Positions 1 through 9,649 of a stretch of 64,000 bases of DNA are shown here, one piece after another. The notes under the pieces are model-generated. The model ran no database searches and had not been told where the DNA came from. It worked only from the letters and a program-made list of their open reading frames with translations. The stretch's first letter is position 1, and each line of letters starts with the position of its first letter. The position numbers were made by a program, and so were the translations under genes. The DNA comes from Planomicrobium sp. YIM 101495 (GTDB lineage Bacteria; Bacillota; Bacilli; Bacillales_A; Planococcaceae). The DNA is taken from the NCBI RefSeq assembly GCF_009707665.1, contig NZ_WLZW01000001.1, positions 558,001-622,000 on the forward strand. The letters run 5' to 3'.

Positions 1-119
1 GTATTTTGCGGTGCGCCTGTGTAAATCATAAATGTAGTTGCTCCATAAGAAGCTGCTTCCTCGCTCGCTGCAAGCAACATCTTTTTTCCACTCATAGAAA
101 CATGTGATCCTAATAGCAT
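1..119 (-). CDS. nfo: Endonuclease IV (Nfo), N-terminal fragment
   Basis: Partial gene cut by the window start; only the first 39 codons are present. The reading begins [18 protein letters not shown] and continues to a segment containing [11 protein letters not shown], which is the characteristic N-terminus of Bacillales endonuclease IV. The enzyme is a zinc-dependent AP endonuclease of base excision repair. The ATG at 119 has an AAGGAG ribosome binding site 9 bases upstream, placed in the last codons and stop of cshB. The two genes are therefore likely co-transcribed, as yqfR-yqfS are in B. subtilis. Confidence 0.88.
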   Translation of the reverse strand, partial: MLLGSHVSMSGKKMLLAASEEAASYGATTFMIYTGAPQN

Positions 120-131
120 GGCTGAAACTCC

Positions 132-1430
132 TTACTTCTTTTTTCGGTTTTTGCGCCGTTCCACTTTTTTGATTTCGTCCATCTTCCACTTCATCTTCTT
201 CTTATACATCGGCTTGACGTTTTTCGGCTTACGGACCATCGTTTTCACCTTAGCGTCCACTTCCGATTCGCCAGCGACACGGTTCTTCCTGCTGTGGCGT
301 TCTTTCAGCTCTTTGAACTCACCGTTCACGATATCTTTCCGTTCGAACGGAATTCCCATCCGCTCGATGCGCACCAGTGCATCCTCATCTTCCGGTTTGT
401 AAAGCGTGATGGCAAGTCCTTTCAGACCCGCACGTGCTGTACGTCCGACGCGGTGGATGAAGAATTCCAAGTCTTCCGGAAGCTCATAGTTGATGACATG
501 GCTGACACCTTGAATGTCGATGCCGCGTGCTGCAAGATCCGTTGCTACAATGTATTTGTATTCAAGGTCACGGATCTGCTTCATCATTTTCGTACGTTCA
601 CGTGGTGCCAGGTCCCCGTGGATCCGGCCGGCTTTGATCCCTTGCTTTGCCAGCTGGTCTGCTACGTAGTCCGCGTTAGTCCGCGTGTTGACGAAGATGA
701 TTGCCAAGTATGGGTTGATAATTTCAAGCACTTCCACCAATTTCTCGACTTTCTTTTTGCTTCGTGCAGGAACCAAGTAGAAATCAAGGCCATCCGCTGT
801 CGATTGGCGTGAATCGATCTTGATGAATTCCGGCGCTTCCATGTACTTGTTCAAGAAAGGCTTGAGCTTTTCAGGAATTGTCGCAGAAAAGACGAACATT
901 TGAAGCGGGCTCATCATTTTCGATGCGACTTGGTCGATCTCCTCGATGAATCCCATGTCGAATGCCAGATCCGCTTCGTCGACAACAAGCAGATTCGCCG
1001 TATGGACGAACAATGCACGCTCATTGACCAAGTCTTTCAGGCGGCCCGGCGTTCCAATGACGATATGCGGCTGTGTCTTCAGTTTTTGGATCGATCGTTT
1101 TTTGTCGGTGCCGCCGATGAACAGTTTCGCTTCAATGTCGGACCCTTCGATCAGCTTCAGCATTTCTGCATGGATCTGCAAGCCCAACTCTCTTGTCGGG
1201 ACTGCGATGACCGCTTGTACTTCCGCGCGTGCCGTGTCGATCCGTTCAGCAATCGGGATGATGAAACTATGTGTTTTCCCTGTTCCTGTATGGGACTGGC
1301 CGATGGCGCTCTTCCCTTTTAGAACAAGCGGAATCATTTGTTGTTGGATCGGTGTGGGCTCAGTAAACCCAAGTTTCTCTACCGCCTCTTTCAGGAACGG
1401 CTTTAATGATAATTCGTTGAATGTTTTCAC
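132..1430 (-). CDS. cshB: DEAD-box ATP-dependent RNA helicase CshB
   Basis: 432 residues with a full SF2 DEAD-box motif set: Q motif FTEPTPIQ (22-29), motif I SHTGTGKT (46-53), PTREL (78-82), TPGR (127-130), DEAD (151-154), SAT (182-184), and in the second RecA lobe ATDLAARGID and HRVGRTAR. A lysine- and arginine-rich tail follows, typical of the CshB/YqfR group that remodels RNA and ribosome precursors, especially in the cold. The start is GTG with a strong TAAGGAGGGAG site upstream. It is divergent from ispH and followed at 12 bp by nfo. The family is certain; CshB rather than CshA is inferred from length, tail and synteny. Confidence 0.93.
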   Translation of the reverse strand: MKTFNELSLKPFLKEAVEKLGFTEPTPIQQQMIPLVLKGKSAIGQSHTGTGKTHSFIIPIAERIDTARAEVQAVIAVPTRELGLQIHAEMLKLIEGSDIEAKLFIGGTDKKRSIQKLKTQPHIVIGTPGRLKDLVNERALFVHTANLLVVDEADLAFDMGFIEEIDQVASKMMSPLQMFVFSATIPEKLKPFLNKYMEAPEFIKIDSRQSTADGLDFYLVPARSKKKVEKLVEVLEIINPYLAIIFVNTRTNADYVADQLAKQGIKAGRIHGDLAPRERTKMMKQIRDLEYKYIVATDLAARGIDIQGVSHVINYELPEDLEFFIHRVGRTARAGLKGLAITLYKPEDEDALVRIERMGIPFERKDIVNGEFKELKERHSRKNRVAGESEVDAKVKTMVRKPKNVKPMYKKKMKWKMDEIKKVERRKNRKKK

Positions 1431-1459
1431 GGGACGTTCTCCCTCCTTACGCTTCCGAC

Positions 1460-1468
1460 ATTATAGCA
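1460..1468 (-). promoter_or_regulatory. Extended -10 promoter of cshB
   Basis: On the minus strand the sequence reads TGCTATAAT, an extended -10 element, about 30 bases upstream of the cshB GTG start. No good -35 hexamer is visible at 17 bp, which is common for extended -10 promoters. It is back-to-back with the ispH promoter. Confidence 0.55.
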
Positions 1469-1497
1469 CAAAAGAGGGGTCCCGCGCGATAGATGTT

Positions 1498-1526
1498 TTG
1501 TAAAGCGGCGCTGTCTCGTCTATAAT
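1498..1526 (+). promoter_or_regulatory. SigA-type promoter of ispH
   Basis: TTGTAA (1498-1503), a 17-bp spacer and TATAAT (1521-1526), giving a predicted start near 1533, about 22 bases before the ispH ATG. The GAAAGGAG ribosome binding site lies in between. Confidence 0.7.
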
Positions 1527-1554
1527 GAAAGTATGATTTCGAAAGGAGTGCGGG

Positions 1555-2538
1555 ATGATGAAAGTACAGAAGATATCACCTAGGGGTTATTGCTACGGTG
1601 TAGTCGATGCAATGGTCATCGCGAAAAACGCAGCCATGGATACAACACTTCCACGGCCGATCTATATACTTGGTATGATTGTGCACAATAAACACGTAAC
1701 GGATGCTTTCGAGGAAGATGGAATCATCACACTTGATGGCAGCAACCGACTTGAGATTTTGGAGAAAGTCGATAAAGGAACGGTGATCTTCACGGCACAC
1801 GGCGTTTCACCGCAAGTGCGTGAACTCGCGAAGCGCAAAGGATTGGTGTCGATCGACGCTACTTGCCCTGACGTCACTGTGACACACACATTGATCGAAG
1901 AGAAGACAGCGGAAGGCTACGACATCATCTACATCGGGAAGAGCGGCCATCCTGAGCCTGAAGGGGCGATCGGTGTTGCTCCGGACAAAGTCCACCTTGT
2001 CGAGACGTTGGATGACGTCAACTCGCTTGAGCTGGATTCCGACAAGATCATCGTCACGAACCAGACGACGATGAGCCAGTGGGATGTCGTGCACATGATG
2101 GAACGGTTGAAAGAACGCTTCCCTCATTCCGAAGTGCATAAAGAAATTTGCTTGGCGACACAAGTTCGACAAGAAGCAGTTGCAGAACAGGCAACTGATA
2201 CAGATCTGCTGATTGTCGTCGGTGACCCGATGAGCAATAACTCGAATCGCCTTGCACAAGTGTCCCAGGACATCGCAGGTACACCGGCTTACCGTATTTC
2301 TGATCTGTCAGAGCTGAAACTTGAATGGCTGGAAGGTGTCGAAACGATCGGCGTCACTGCCGGAGCTTCCACACCGACACCGATCGTCAAAGAAGTGATG
2401 AAGTTCTTGGAGCAATTCGATCCTGCTGACCCGTCGACTCATGTCGCAGAACGTAATGTCCCGCTCCACAAGATCTTGCCGAAAATTAAACACCCGAAAC
2501 CATCTGATCGGATCGAACCTTATCCGGTCGGAGAATAA
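1555..2538 (+). CDS. ispH: 4-hydroxy-3-methylbut-2-enyl diphosphate reductase IspH
   Basis: 327 residues. It catalyses the last step of the MEP isoprenoid pathway, reducing HMBPP to IPP and DMAPP with a [4Fe-4S] cluster. The three cluster cysteines are C13 (in PRGYCYGV), C104 (in DATCPDV) and C199 (in KEICLATQ). The conserved TAHG (80-83) and GHPEPEG (131-137) segments of the active site are also present. Two adjacent ATG codons follow AGGAG; the first is annotated, the second is equally possible. The gene is monocistronic, on the opposite strand to its neighbours, with its own promoter and terminator. Confidence 0.96.
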   Translation: MMKVQKISPRGYCYGVVDAMVIAKNAAMDTTLPRPIYILGMIVHNKHVTDAFEEDGIITLDGSNRLEILEKVDKGTVIFTAHGVSPQVRELAKRKGLVSIDATCPDVTVTHTLIEEKTAEGYDIIYIGKSGHPEPEGAIGVAPDKVHLVETLDDVNSLELDSDKIIVTNQTTMSQWDVVHMMERLKERFPHSEVHKEICLATQVRQEAVAEQATDTDLLIVVGDPMSNNSNRLAQVSQDIAGTPAYRISDLSELKLEWLEGVETIGVTAGASTPTPIVKEVMKFLEQFDPADPSTHVAERNVPLHKILPKIKHPKPSDRIEPYPVGE

Positions 2539-2545
2539 ATAAGTA

Positions 2546-2592
2546 AAACTGATCCGAACGCCGGTTTATGGCACTTCGGATCAGTTTTTTGT
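2546..2592 (+). terminator. Intrinsic terminator of ispH
   Basis: Perfect stem AACTGATCCGAA / TTCGGATCAGTT with a 16-base loop, followed by a T run, directly after the ispH stop codon. Confidence 0.85.
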
Positions 2593-2594
2593 CT

Positions 2595-2620
2595 TAAAAA
2601 GACCATCACAGTGGATGGCC
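2595..2620 (-). terminator. Intrinsic terminator of the trmK-yqfO unit
   Basis: On the minus strand GGCCATC pairs with GATGGTC over a short loop and is followed by TTTTT. It lies 6 bases beyond the yqfO stop and is back-to-back with the ispH terminator. Confidence 0.7.
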
Positions 2621-2625
2621 TCTCG

Positions 2626-3735
2626 TCACCCGAGACGGAACGGTTCGGTATTCACTTGTGATGCGATGAATTCACATTGCCACTTGTTATCATTACTCAT
2701 TTTGTCGACGACGCCTTGAATCATCACTTTCTCTACGTGATGCCCGGGGTCGATGACGTTCAAGCCGAGCGCTTGTGCATCTTGTGCGACATGGAAATAC
2801 AAATCTCCTGTCACATAGACATCTGCACCTGCACGTTTCGCATAAGTGATGTATTTGTTGCCGTCTCCGCCAAGTACTGCCACTTTCCGGACAGCATCTC
2901 CGTCTTCGCCGACGATACGGACGAACGGCACGGAAAGGCTGTTCTTCACGTGTTCAGCGAATGCCTTCAAGTTCATTTCTTCGGGCAGTTTCCCGATACG
3001 TCCAAGTCCCATAACCGCTTCCTTATTCTCGAGCGTGAAGACATCATAGGCCACTTCTTCGTAAGGATGTGCTTTCATCATCAACCGGATGACCCGTTCT
3101 TTGTCTTTCTTGCGGACGACCACTTCAATTTTCGATTCGGCCGTCTCTTCCATCTTGCCTGCTTCGCCTAAATACGGGTCGGCATCTTGCGTCGGGCGGA
3201 ATCTCCCTGTCCCTGAAAGCGTGTAGCTGCAGAATTCATAGTCGCCGATCTCCCCTGCACCCGCTTCACCAAGTGCCGTACGAAGCGCCTCTTCATGACT
3301 TTCGGGTACGAAGACAGCGATCTTCACCAATTCTTCCTCGTAAGTCGGGACGAGCACTTCCGTATCTTCTAAACCGAGTGCATCCGCTAACAAATCATTG
3401 ACACCACCGCGTGCGACATCCAAGTTCGTATGTGCCGCATAGACCGTGATATCATTTTTGATCAATTTTTCCATCAAGCGCCCTTGTGCGAAGTCCGTCT
3501 GGATGTTTTTCATCGGTCGGAAAATCGGCGGGTGGTGGGCGATGATCAGCTCAGCACCTTTCGCAATCGCTTCATCAGCCACTTCTTCGTTGACGTCAAG
3601 TGTCACAAGGACACGCTCGATTTTTTTGTTGAGCGTTCCGACGTGCACACCGTTCGGGTCACCTTCCATCGCCAAATACCTCGGTGCCCATCGTTCGAAT
3701 TTCTCAATTATTTCATTCCCATTCGGAATCTTCAC
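2626..3735 (-). CDS. yqfO: Nif3-like dinuclear metal centre protein (YqfO)
   Basis: About 369 residues of the NIF3/DUF34 family. The two halves of the Nif3 fold carry metal-binding histidines (HHPPIF near residue 68; GDLYFHVAQ and DPGHHVEK in the C-terminal half). They are separated by a PII/CutA-like insertion around residues 125-220, typical of the long Firmicutes form. The biochemical role is unsettled; GTP cyclohydrolase I type 2-like annotations exist. I chose the GTG at 3735 because AAGGAG lies 9 bases upstream. The longer reading from a TTG at 3756 would place the ribosome binding site inside the gene. It overlaps the end of trmK, which suggests translational coupling. Confidence 0.88.
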   Translation of the reverse strand: MKIPNGNEIIEKFERWAPRYLAMEGDPNGVHVGTLNKKIERVLVTLDVNEEVADEAIAKGAELIIAHHPPIFRPMKNIQTDFAQGRLMEKLIKNDITVYAAHTNLDVARGGVNDLLADALGLEDTEVLVPTYEEELVKIAVFVPESHEEALRTALGEAGAGEIGDYEFCSYTLSGTGRFRPTQDADPYLGEAGKMEETAESKIEVVVRKKDKERVIRLMMKAHPYEEVAYDVFTLENKEAVMGLGRIGKLPEEMNLKAFAEHVKNSLSVPFVRIVGEDGDAVRKVAVLGGDGNKYITYAKRAGADVYVTGDLYFHVAQDAQALGLNVIDPGHHVEKVMIQGVVDKMSNDNKWQCEFIASQVNTEPFRLG

Positions 3736-4435
3736 TACCCAACACTCCTTCCGCAAGCTCGATGTTCCGTGTGAACTCCTGTTTCTTCATGAGCATCTCT
3801 TCCGTTTCAGGTAATCCTTCAAGAGATGCTAGAATCCGTTTCCACTGCTTGATCTCATGACGCCACTTTGATACGAAGACCGGTGAACATTCCGCTAGCA
3901 AGTATGGTCCAAGTAGCCGCTCCGCATCTGTCAGTTCTCCCTTACCGCCTCGCCGTTCAAAGACGAGGATTTCATAGATTTTATTATTCTCTTCTAAAAT
4001 ATCTTCTGCCGTTACGTGCCAGCCGTTCAACAGCGCCCAGTCACGCAGCGTCTGTGCATGGACGTTCGGTTGCAATACAAGTCGTTCAACGCCTGCTAGC
4101 TTGTCCATATCCGTTTCCAAGATCGAACGGATCAAGGAACCGCCCATTCCAGCGATGGTCACTACCGTTACACCGTCTTCGGCTTCGATTGCTTTCAAGC
4201 CGCTTGCAAGACGGACTGCGATCCGGTCGCTCAATCCTTCTTCGCGTACTTGCCGCTTCGCGGATTCGAACGGACCTTTCACGACTTCCCCTGCCACGCC
4301 ACGTGCTGCTATGCCTTTATGCAGCAAGTAGCAAGGCAAGTACGCATGGTCGCTGCCTATATCTGCAACTACCGCGTCCTGCGGTACAAAGTCCGCGACG
4401 CGCGTTAACCGTTTGGATAATTGTTTCGCGTTCAT
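3713..4435 (-). CDS. trmK: tRNA (adenine(22)-N1)-methyltransferase TrmK
   Basis: 240 residues, class I SAM-dependent methyltransferase of the TrmK (YqfN) family, which forms m1A22 in the D-loop of bacterial tRNAs. The N-terminal domain holds the SAM motif VADIGSDHAYLP (about 24-35) and the later GMGG segment. The C-terminal part (from about 165) is a charged helical region matching the family's coiled-coil tail. A GGGAGG site precedes the ATG. Neighbours sigA, cccA and yqfO match the B. subtilis order except for the acyl-CoA dehydrogenase gene between sigA and cccA. Confidence 0.9.
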   Translation of the reverse strand: MNAKQLSKRLTRVADFVPQDAVVADIGSDHAYLPCYLLHKGIAARGVAGEVVKGPFESAKRQVREEGLSDRIAVRLASGLKAIEAEDGVTVVTIAGMGGSLIRSILETDMDKLAGVERLVLQPNVHAQTLRDWALLNGWHVTAEDILEENNKIYEILVFERRGGKGELTDAERLLGPYLLAECSPVFVSKWRHEIKQWKRILASLEGLPETEEMLMKKQEFTRNIELAEGVLGSEDSEWE

Positions 4436-4542
4436 AAAGTGCCTCCCCAGCCAAAATATCTAATCAAGAACAGGCCGTCTGGCCGACGCCTGGTCCATCT
4501 GTTGTCTATTCTATCTTATGTATTGTTCCCCCAAAAGGAAAG

Positions 4543-4576
4543 AAAAACCCTTAGCTCCAAAGAACTAAGGGTTTTG
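4543..4576 (-). terminator. Intrinsic terminator of cccA
   Basis: On the minus strand AAACCCTTAG pairs with CTAAGGGTTT around a 10-base loop, followed by TTTTTC, immediately after the cccA stop. Confidence 0.85.
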
Positions 4577-4580
4577 GCTA

Positions 4581-4973
4581 CTATTCGAGGGAAAGAATCC
4601 ACTCTGCCATTTCTGGAATATTTTCTTCTGGAACCAATCCACCAGGCATCATGCCTTTACCGTTAGCGATGACATCTTCAATTTCCTCTTGGGAAAGTGA
4701 TGTGCCTACTAGAGCCGGGAATGCTCCGGTTCCTTCATAACTAGAACCGTGACAAGAAATACAGTTTTGCTGTGCGTGTGCTTCTGGATCGAAGCTAGCA
4801 GTGTCAGTGTCGCCGCCGCCATCTCCAGCGTCAGCACCGTTTCCTTCTTCGCCTTCTTGTTGCTCTTCAGCGATCTGTTCTTGGTTATCGACGCCTTCCA
4901 ATGATAGGAAGAAGATCAATCCAAGACCAAATAGCATGATTAAGATATAAGGTACAATTGCATTTTTTTGCAT
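4581..4973 (-). CDS. cccA: Membrane-anchored cytochrome c550 (CccA)
   Basis: 130 residues. An N-terminal transmembrane anchor (about 7-25) is followed by an acidic Glu/Gln/Gly/Asp-rich linker (about 28-65) and a small class I cytochrome c domain. The haem is attached at C71-x-x-C74-H75 (CISCH); the distal methionine is M108 or M109 in GKGMMPGG. The protein sits on the outer face of the membrane and passes electrons toward cytochrome oxidase. A TAAAGGAGGGG site precedes the ATG. Downstream of sigA in B. subtilis; here one gene intervenes. Confidence 0.92.
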   Translation of the reverse strand: MQKNAIVPYILIMLFGLGLIFFLSLEGVDNQEQIAEEQQEGEEGNGADAGDGGGDTDTASFDPEAHAQQNCISCHGSSYEGTGAFPALVGTSLSQEEIEDVIANGKGMMPGGLVPEENIPEMAEWILSLE

Positions 4974-5101
4974 CCGTTACCCCTCCTTTAACTATGGTCT
5001 GCTCGGTGATAACCGTTGTATCATCATTATTGTACTGTATTATCAAAGAAACGGAAAGGTTAAATGGGTAACTTTTATGCGATTGTGACAAATTCAGCAA
5101 A

Positions 5102-6241
5102 TTACACGCCGATTTGTTTAGCAATGACCATCCGTTGCACCTCGGATGTTCCTTCCCCGATTTCGAGAAGTTTCGCATCACGCATGTAACGTTCCACTTC
5201 ATATTCTTTCATATAGCCGTATCCGCCGTGGATCTGGATCGCTTCATCCGCCACTTCCATTGAAATTTCCGATGCATACAGTTTCGCCATCGATGCTTCT
5301 TTCGTGAATGGACGTCCTTCATCCTTCAGCCATGCTGCTTTGTAGACCATGTTCCGTGCCAGTTCGATTTTCATCGCCATATCCGCAAGTTTGAACTGCG
5401 TTACTTGGAACTGAGACAATGTCTTGCCGAATTGCTTCCGCTCCTTCGAATAACTGAGCGCTCGGTCGAATGCAGCTTGCGCAATCCCGACAGCCATTGC
5501 TGCGATACCGATGCGTCCGCCGTCAAGCGTCTTCATGAACTGCTTGAAGCCTTCTCCGCGCTTGCCGAGCAAGTTCCCTTTCGGTACACGGACGTTCTCG
5601 AAGACCAGTTCCGTCGTGTTCGATGAGTTCAATCCCATCTTCTCGTAATTGTCGATGATCGTGAAGCCTTCTGCGTCCGTCGGAACGATGATGGCGCTGA
5701 TTTCCTTCTTGCCGTCACTCATGCCAGTAATCGCTGTGATCGCCAAGTGTTTTGCGTAGCTCGCGTTCGTAATATATACTTTCGAACCGTTGATGACCCA
5801 ATCGTCGCCGTCCTCGACTGCACGAGTCTCCGTACCGCCTGAATCTGATCCTGCGTTCGGCTCAGTCAGCCCGAATGCACCGAATGATTCGCCCGTACAG
5901 ATCGGCGTCAAATATTTCTGTTTCTGTTCTTCCGTCCCGAACAAGTTGAGCGGTGCGCCACCAAGTGAAATGTGTGCTGAATACGTGATCCCCGTGGATG
6001 CACATGCCCGGCTCAATTCTTCCGTCACAATCGCAAAACTCGTCGTATCTGCACCAGCTCCGCCGTACTTCTCATCGAATGGCAAGCCCATCATCCCCAT
6101 GCTGGACAGCTTCTCGAAGATTTCTTTCGGAAACTCTTTTGTCCGGTCCCGGTGGATCGCACCGGGTGCTACAACATCGTCCGCGAATTGGCGGATCGTC
6201 TTTTTAATCATGAGCTGTTCTTCTGTCAAATCGAAATTCAT
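5102..6241 (-). CDS. Acyl-CoA dehydrogenase (short/medium-chain type)
   Basis: 379 residues, the normal length of FAD-dependent acyl-CoA dehydrogenases. These introduce the alpha-beta double bond in fatty or branched-chain acyl-CoA breakdown. Signatures are GAFGLTEPNAGSD (FAD/substrate loop), the QFGKTLSQFQ segment and the C-terminal IGEGTSEVQR, in which Glu363 is the expected catalytic base. It resembles B. subtilis MmgC/AcdA-type enzymes; chain length specificity cannot be read. It lies alone between sigA and cccA with its own promoter and a cre site at the transcription start, so carbon catabolite repression is likely. Confidence 0.9.
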   Translation of the reverse strand: MNFDLTEEQLMIKKTIRQFADDVVAPGAIHRDRTKEFPKEIFEKLSSMGMMGLPFDEKYGGAGADTTSFAIVTEELSRACASTGITYSAHISLGGAPLNLFGTEEQKQKYLTPICTGESFGAFGLTEPNAGSDSGGTETRAVEDGDDWVINGSKVYITNASYAKHLAITAITGMSDGKKEISAIIVPTDAEGFTIIDNYEKMGLNSSNTTELVFENVRVPKGNLLGKRGEGFKQFMKTLDGGRIGIAAMAVGIAQAAFDRALSYSKERKQFGKTLSQFQVTQFKLADMAMKIELARNMVYKAAWLKDEGRPFTKEASMAKLYASEISMEVADEAIQIHGGYGYMKEYEVERYMRDAKLLEIGEGTSEVQRMVIAKQIGV

Positions 6242-6259
6242 TTCTTACACCCCTTTTAT

Positions 6260-6273
6260 TGAATGCGCTTACA
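6260..6273 (-). promoter_or_regulatory. CcpA cre site at the acyl-CoA dehydrogenase start
   Basis: On the minus strand TGTAAGCGCATTCA matches the CcpA operator consensus TGNAANCGNWWNCA at every defined position. It covers the predicted +1 of the promoter just upstream, a position where CcpA blocks initiation. Confidence 0.7.
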
Positions 6274-6279
6274 CTTTTC

Positions 6280-6309
6280 ATTATAGCGTTAACATTCCTT
6301 CAATCTCAA
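6280..6309 (-). promoter_or_regulatory. SigA-type promoter of the acyl-CoA dehydrogenase gene
   Basis: Minus strand TTGAGA, an 18-bp spacer and TATAAT (6285 to 6280). The predicted start falls in the cre at 6260-6273. Confidence 0.65.
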
Positions 6310-6398
6310 CCCTTTCACCCTACTTTAAACAAAGGAATTATTTCACAAACTTTCTGGTTGGAAATTCAGACAGGAGAAGGCATTCGAGGGAAATGTAA

Positions 6399-6439
6399 AG
6401 CGCCCTTTCACAATCATTTCGCGATTGTGAAAGGGCGCT
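6399..6439 (-). terminator. Hairpin terminator after sigA
   Basis: A 17-bp perfect stem (AGCGCCCTTTCACAATC and its complement) with a 7-base loop, 15 bases after the sigA stop. The following T tract is short (TTTACATTT). The only gene end close by is sigA. Confidence 0.75.
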
Positions 6440-6453
6440 TCTTTGCTTTTCTA

Positions 6454-7605
6454 TTATTCCAGGAAATCCTTCAAACGTTTGCTGCGTGACGGGTGACGCA
6501 ACTTGCGTAATGCTTTCGCTTCGATCTGGCGGATCCGTTCGCGTGTCACGCCGAACACTTTCCCGACTTCTTCGAGTGTCCGCGTTCTGCCGTCATCCAG
6601 ACCGAAACGGAGACGCAACACATTCTCTTCACGGTCAGTCAATGTATCGAGTACATCTTCCAGCTGTTCTTTCAACAACTCATACGCAGCATGGTCCGAA
6701 GGCGACTGTGCTTCGGAGTCTTCGATGAAGTCCCCGAGATGCGAATCGTCTTCTTCCCCGATCGGTGTCTCGAGTGATACCGGCTCCTGTGCGATCTTCA
6801 AGATTTCACGCACTTTCTCCGGCAGCAAGTCCATTTCTTCCCCGATCTCTTCAGGCGTCGGTTCGCGTCCAAGGTCTTGCAGGAGTTGTCGCTGCACACG
6901 GATCAATTTGTTGATCGTTTCGACCATGTGTACTGGAATACGGATCGTCCGTGCCTGGTCCGCGATTGCGCGCGTGATGGCTTGGCGGATCCACCAAGTA
7001 GCATACGTACTGAATTTAAAGCCTTTCGAGTAGTCGAACTTCTCGACCGCTTTGATCAGACCCATGTTCCCTTCCTGGATCAAATCAAGGAACAGCATGC
7101 CGCGGCCGACATAACGCTTCGCAATCGAGACGACGAGGCGCAAGTTCGCTTCAGCGAGACGCTTCTTCGCTTCTTCGTCGCCTTGTTCGATCAATTTCGC
7201 AAGACGCACTTCCTCTTCCGCCTTCAAAAGGTCGACGCGGCCGATCTCTTTCAGGTACATGCGGACAGGATCGTTGATTTTCACACCCGGAGGAACACTA
7301 AGGTCGTTCAAGTCGAATTTTTCTTCAGTCGGTTTGATCAGGCGATCCAGATGTTCTTCATCGTCCGACTTCCGTTCGAGTTCAATGCCGTGCCCTTCAA
7401 GCTGATCGATGAATTCTTCGACTTGATCCGATTCCATTTCGAAAAGTGCCAGCTTGTCAGCGATCTGTTCGTAATTAAGCTCGCCAGCCTTTTTCCCCTG
7501 TTCGATCAATTGCTTCTTCGCTTCTTCTATCGAAACTTCCGGCCCATCCGAAGGCACAGGGATATTTACTGTTTCTTGGTTTTTTTGTTCTGATTTCTCA
7601 GCCAT
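6454..7605 (-). CDS. sigA: RNA polymerase primary sigma factor SigA (RpoD)
   Basis: 383 residues. An acidic/basic region 1.1 is followed by region 1.2, region 2 with the -10 recognition helix ([20 protein letters not shown], near residues 193-212), region 3, and region 4 with the -35 recognition helix-turn-helix ([20 protein letters not shown]) near the C-terminus. It directs housekeeping transcription. AAAGGAGG precedes the ATG. It lies 28 bp downstream of dnaG, as in the conserved dnaG-sigA macromolecular synthesis operon. Confidence 0.98.
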   Translation of the reverse strand: MAEKSEQKNQETVNIPVPSDGPEVSIEEAKKQLIEQGKKAGELNYEQIADKLALFEMESDQVEEFIDQLEGHGIELERKSDDEEHLDRLIKPTEEKFDLNDLSVPPGVKINDPVRMYLKEIGRVDLLKAEEEVRLAKLIEQGDEEAKKRLAEANLRLVVSIAKRYVGRGMLFLDLIQEGNMGLIKAVEKFDYSKGFKFSTYATWWIRQAITRAIADQARTIRIPVHMVETINKLIRVQRQLLQDLGREPTPEEIGEEMDLLPEKVREILKIAQEPVSLETPIGEEDDSHLGDFIEDSEAQSPSDHAAYELLKEQLEDVLDTLTDREENVLRLRFGLDDGRTRTLEEVGKVFGVTRERIRQIEAKALRKLRHPSRSKRLKDFLE

Positions 7606-7633
7606 GCGACTTCCTCCTTTAAAATCCAGCCCT

Positions 7634-9451
7634 TTACAAAGACTTCCGTAAAGCGATCACTTCTTGCGCCAATGTGAGTGCACGTTTGATATCATGCTGC
7701 TTTTCCGCTTCTTTCGACTGCTGGATTTTTTCTTTTATCTCCATCTCGACCCGGTGCTTTTTCAAGTGATGCAGGCAGTCGAGGATTTCCTCGTCTGCAT
7801 GTTCCGGGTCATGTTCTGCAAGAGCGGTTTCCATCACCAGTTTCCGCAGCTCGGGATCTTCCACCGTTTCAAGGAATTGGTGGAAATCCACCTTGTCCCA
7901 TTCCTCGTAAAAGCCGAGCAGCTTGACATATAGTGCCTGAAAACTGTCCGTGACAAAGGGCATGCCGTGCTCACCGTGGTATTCACTGATCCGTTCGAGC
8001 TGTCGGCCTTCCGCAATCGCCCTGGACAGCAGGAGCCGCTCTGCGCGGTGCAGCGATGTGACCGCTGCCTGTTTCTTTCTCGGTGCCGGCGCCGCGTCCG
8101 TCTCTCTTTCTGGACGCGCCTGTGCTTGGCGGATCGATTTGTTCTCAAGCTTCCTGTAATGCTGCAGGATCGCTTCTTCGGACAAACCGGTCTCGGCTGC
8201 CAATTGTTTTATATACAAATCCCGCTCTACCGGATTCGAACGTCCGGCGAGAAGCTGGAGCACTTCTTGAATATACTGCAGGAGATCATTTTCATACTGG
8301 AAGCTCTTGTGCCTGCGCGCATGCATCATGGCGAATGCGATGAATGCATGCGGCTTGCCGATGACCTGCTCCCGGAATGCCTCTTCCCCTTCTTGGCGGA
8401 TGAAGTCATCCGGGTCCAATCCATTCGGAAGGACTGCCACTTCCACTTTGAAGTTCTCTTCACTCAAGGCGATGGCTGCACGTTTTGCAGCATCCCACCC
8501 CGCATCGTCCCCGTCAAAGCATAGGACGATATTTTGCGCAAAGCGTTTCATTTGGCGGATATGCTGTGCCGTCAAAGACGTCCCCATCGTCGCAAGGCCA
8601 TTGCCGACTCCTGCGCGGCTCGCAGCGATGACATCCATGAATCCTTCGAAAAGGACGATTTGTCTGTCCTTCCGGATGGCGCCGCGTGCATTGTGCAAAT
8701 TATAGAGCACTTGGCTCTTCTGGAATACCGGTGTTTCCGGTGAGTTCAAATACTTCGCTTCTTCTTTCGATGAGCCAAGAATCCTGCCGGAAAAAGCAAT
8801 CGTCTTGCCGGACTCATTCGTGATCGGAAACATGATACGTCCTCTGAAGCGGTCGAAGAAGCCATCACCGCGTTCCCGCTTGATGCCAAGACCGCTAGAT
8901 TCCAACTCTTCTTCTGTATACCCTTTTTTCAGTAGCGTCGAACTCATTGAACCCCATTCGTCGAGTGACCAGCCGATTTTTCCTGCTTCAATCATCTCTT
9001 GGCTGAATCCACGCTGCGTCAAATAATCGAGTGCAGCTTGCCCCTCCTCTGTATGGAGCAAAATGTGATGATACATCTCCGCTGCGAATTCGTGCATCGC
9101 AACGAGTCGTTGATGCTCCGATGAGACAGACAGTGCGCCGTCATGTTCTGCAGGCGTGGAAACTTCAATGCCTGTCCGTTCACCAAGCTTCGCCAGCGCT
9201 TCATGGAATGTATAATTCTCGATATCCATGATAAAGGTGATGACATTCCCTCCAGCGCCACAGCCGAAGCAATGGAAAATCTGCTTGTCGGATGTGACAG
9301 AAAAAGACGGGGTGCTTTCTCCGTGGAACGGGCATAGCCCAAACCAATTGCGCCCCCTCTTCGTCAGTTGGACATACTCGCCGACAACGTCGACGATATC
9401 CGTGCTGGAGCGGATCTTTTCTATAACTTCCTCGGGAACCCGATTTGCCAC
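7634..9451 (-). CDS. dnaG: DNA primase DnaG
   Basis: 605 residues from the GTG chosen here. The CHC2 zinc finger uses C40, H43, C61 and C64. The TOPRIM domain has FEGFMDV and the acidic [12 protein letters not shown] motif. The C-terminal helicase-interaction domain follows a proline/alanine-rich linker. It makes RNA primers at the replication fork. An open frame extends 39 codons further upstream (to 9568), but that stretch is basic and non-homologous and would start at the predicted transcription start. The family begins at the MANRVPEEV segment. An ATG four codons upstream of the GTG is the alternative start. Confidence 0.95.
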   Translation of the reverse strand: MANRVPEEVIEKIRSSTDIVDVVGEYVQLTKRGRNWFGLCPFHGESTPSFSVTSDKQIFHCFGCGAGGNVITFIMDIENYTFHEALAKLGERTGIEVSTPAEHDGALSVSSEHQRLVAMHEFAAEMYHHILLHTEEGQAALDYLTQRGFSQEMIEAGKIGWSLDEWGSMSSTLLKKGYTEEELESSGLGIKRERGDGFFDRFRGRIMFPITNESGKTIAFSGRILGSSKEEAKYLNSPETPVFQKSQVLYNLHNARGAIRKDRQIVLFEGFMDVIAASRAGVGNGLATMGTSLTAQHIRQMKRFAQNIVLCFDGDDAGWDAAKRAAIALSEENFKVEVAVLPNGLDPDDFIRQEGEEAFREQVIGKPHAFIAFAMMHARRHKSFQYENDLLQYIQEVLQLLAGRSNPVERDLYIKQLAAETGLSEEAILQHYRKLENKSIRQAQARPERETDAAPAPRKKQAAVTSLHRAERLLLSRAIAEGRQLERISEYHGEHGMPFVTDSFQALYVKLLGFYEEWDKVDFHQFLETVEDPELRKLVMETALAEHDPEHADEEILDCLHHLKKHRVEMEIKEKIQQSKEAEKQHDIKRALTLAQEVIALRKSL

Positions 9452-9574
9452 AACTATCACCATCTTTGTCTTCTTAAACTTCTTTATTCGAGATAACGAG
9501 GCAAAATCCTTCTTTGGTTGCAAAATAATCGTAAGTTGATTCACTTTATCTAATAGTTTTAGCCACAATACTTC

Positions 9575-9580
9575 ATTATA
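9575..9580 (-). promoter_or_regulatory. -10 element of the dnaG-sigA promoter
   Basis: Minus strand TATAAT, predicted start near 9568. This leaves an untranslated leader of about 117 bases before the dnaG GTG at 9451. No clear -35 hexamer. Confidence 0.45.
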
Positions 9581-9610
9581 AACGTCATTCTGAAAAAATC
9601 CACAGAAAAA

Positions 9611-9643
9611 CAGAAAAACCGCCCGTTTCAGGAGGCTTTCTGT
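9611..9643 (-). terminator. Probable terminator of ccpN-ppsR
   Basis: Minus strand AAGCCTCC can pair with GGGCGGTT over a short loop, with one internal mismatch, followed by a T run. It is located just after the ppsR stop. Confidence 0.5.
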
Positions 9644-9649
9644 TCACAA

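Noticed and set aside
6877-7593. Open frame of 238 codons opposite sigA
   Set aside because: Shadow of sigA; no start signal or known family pattern.
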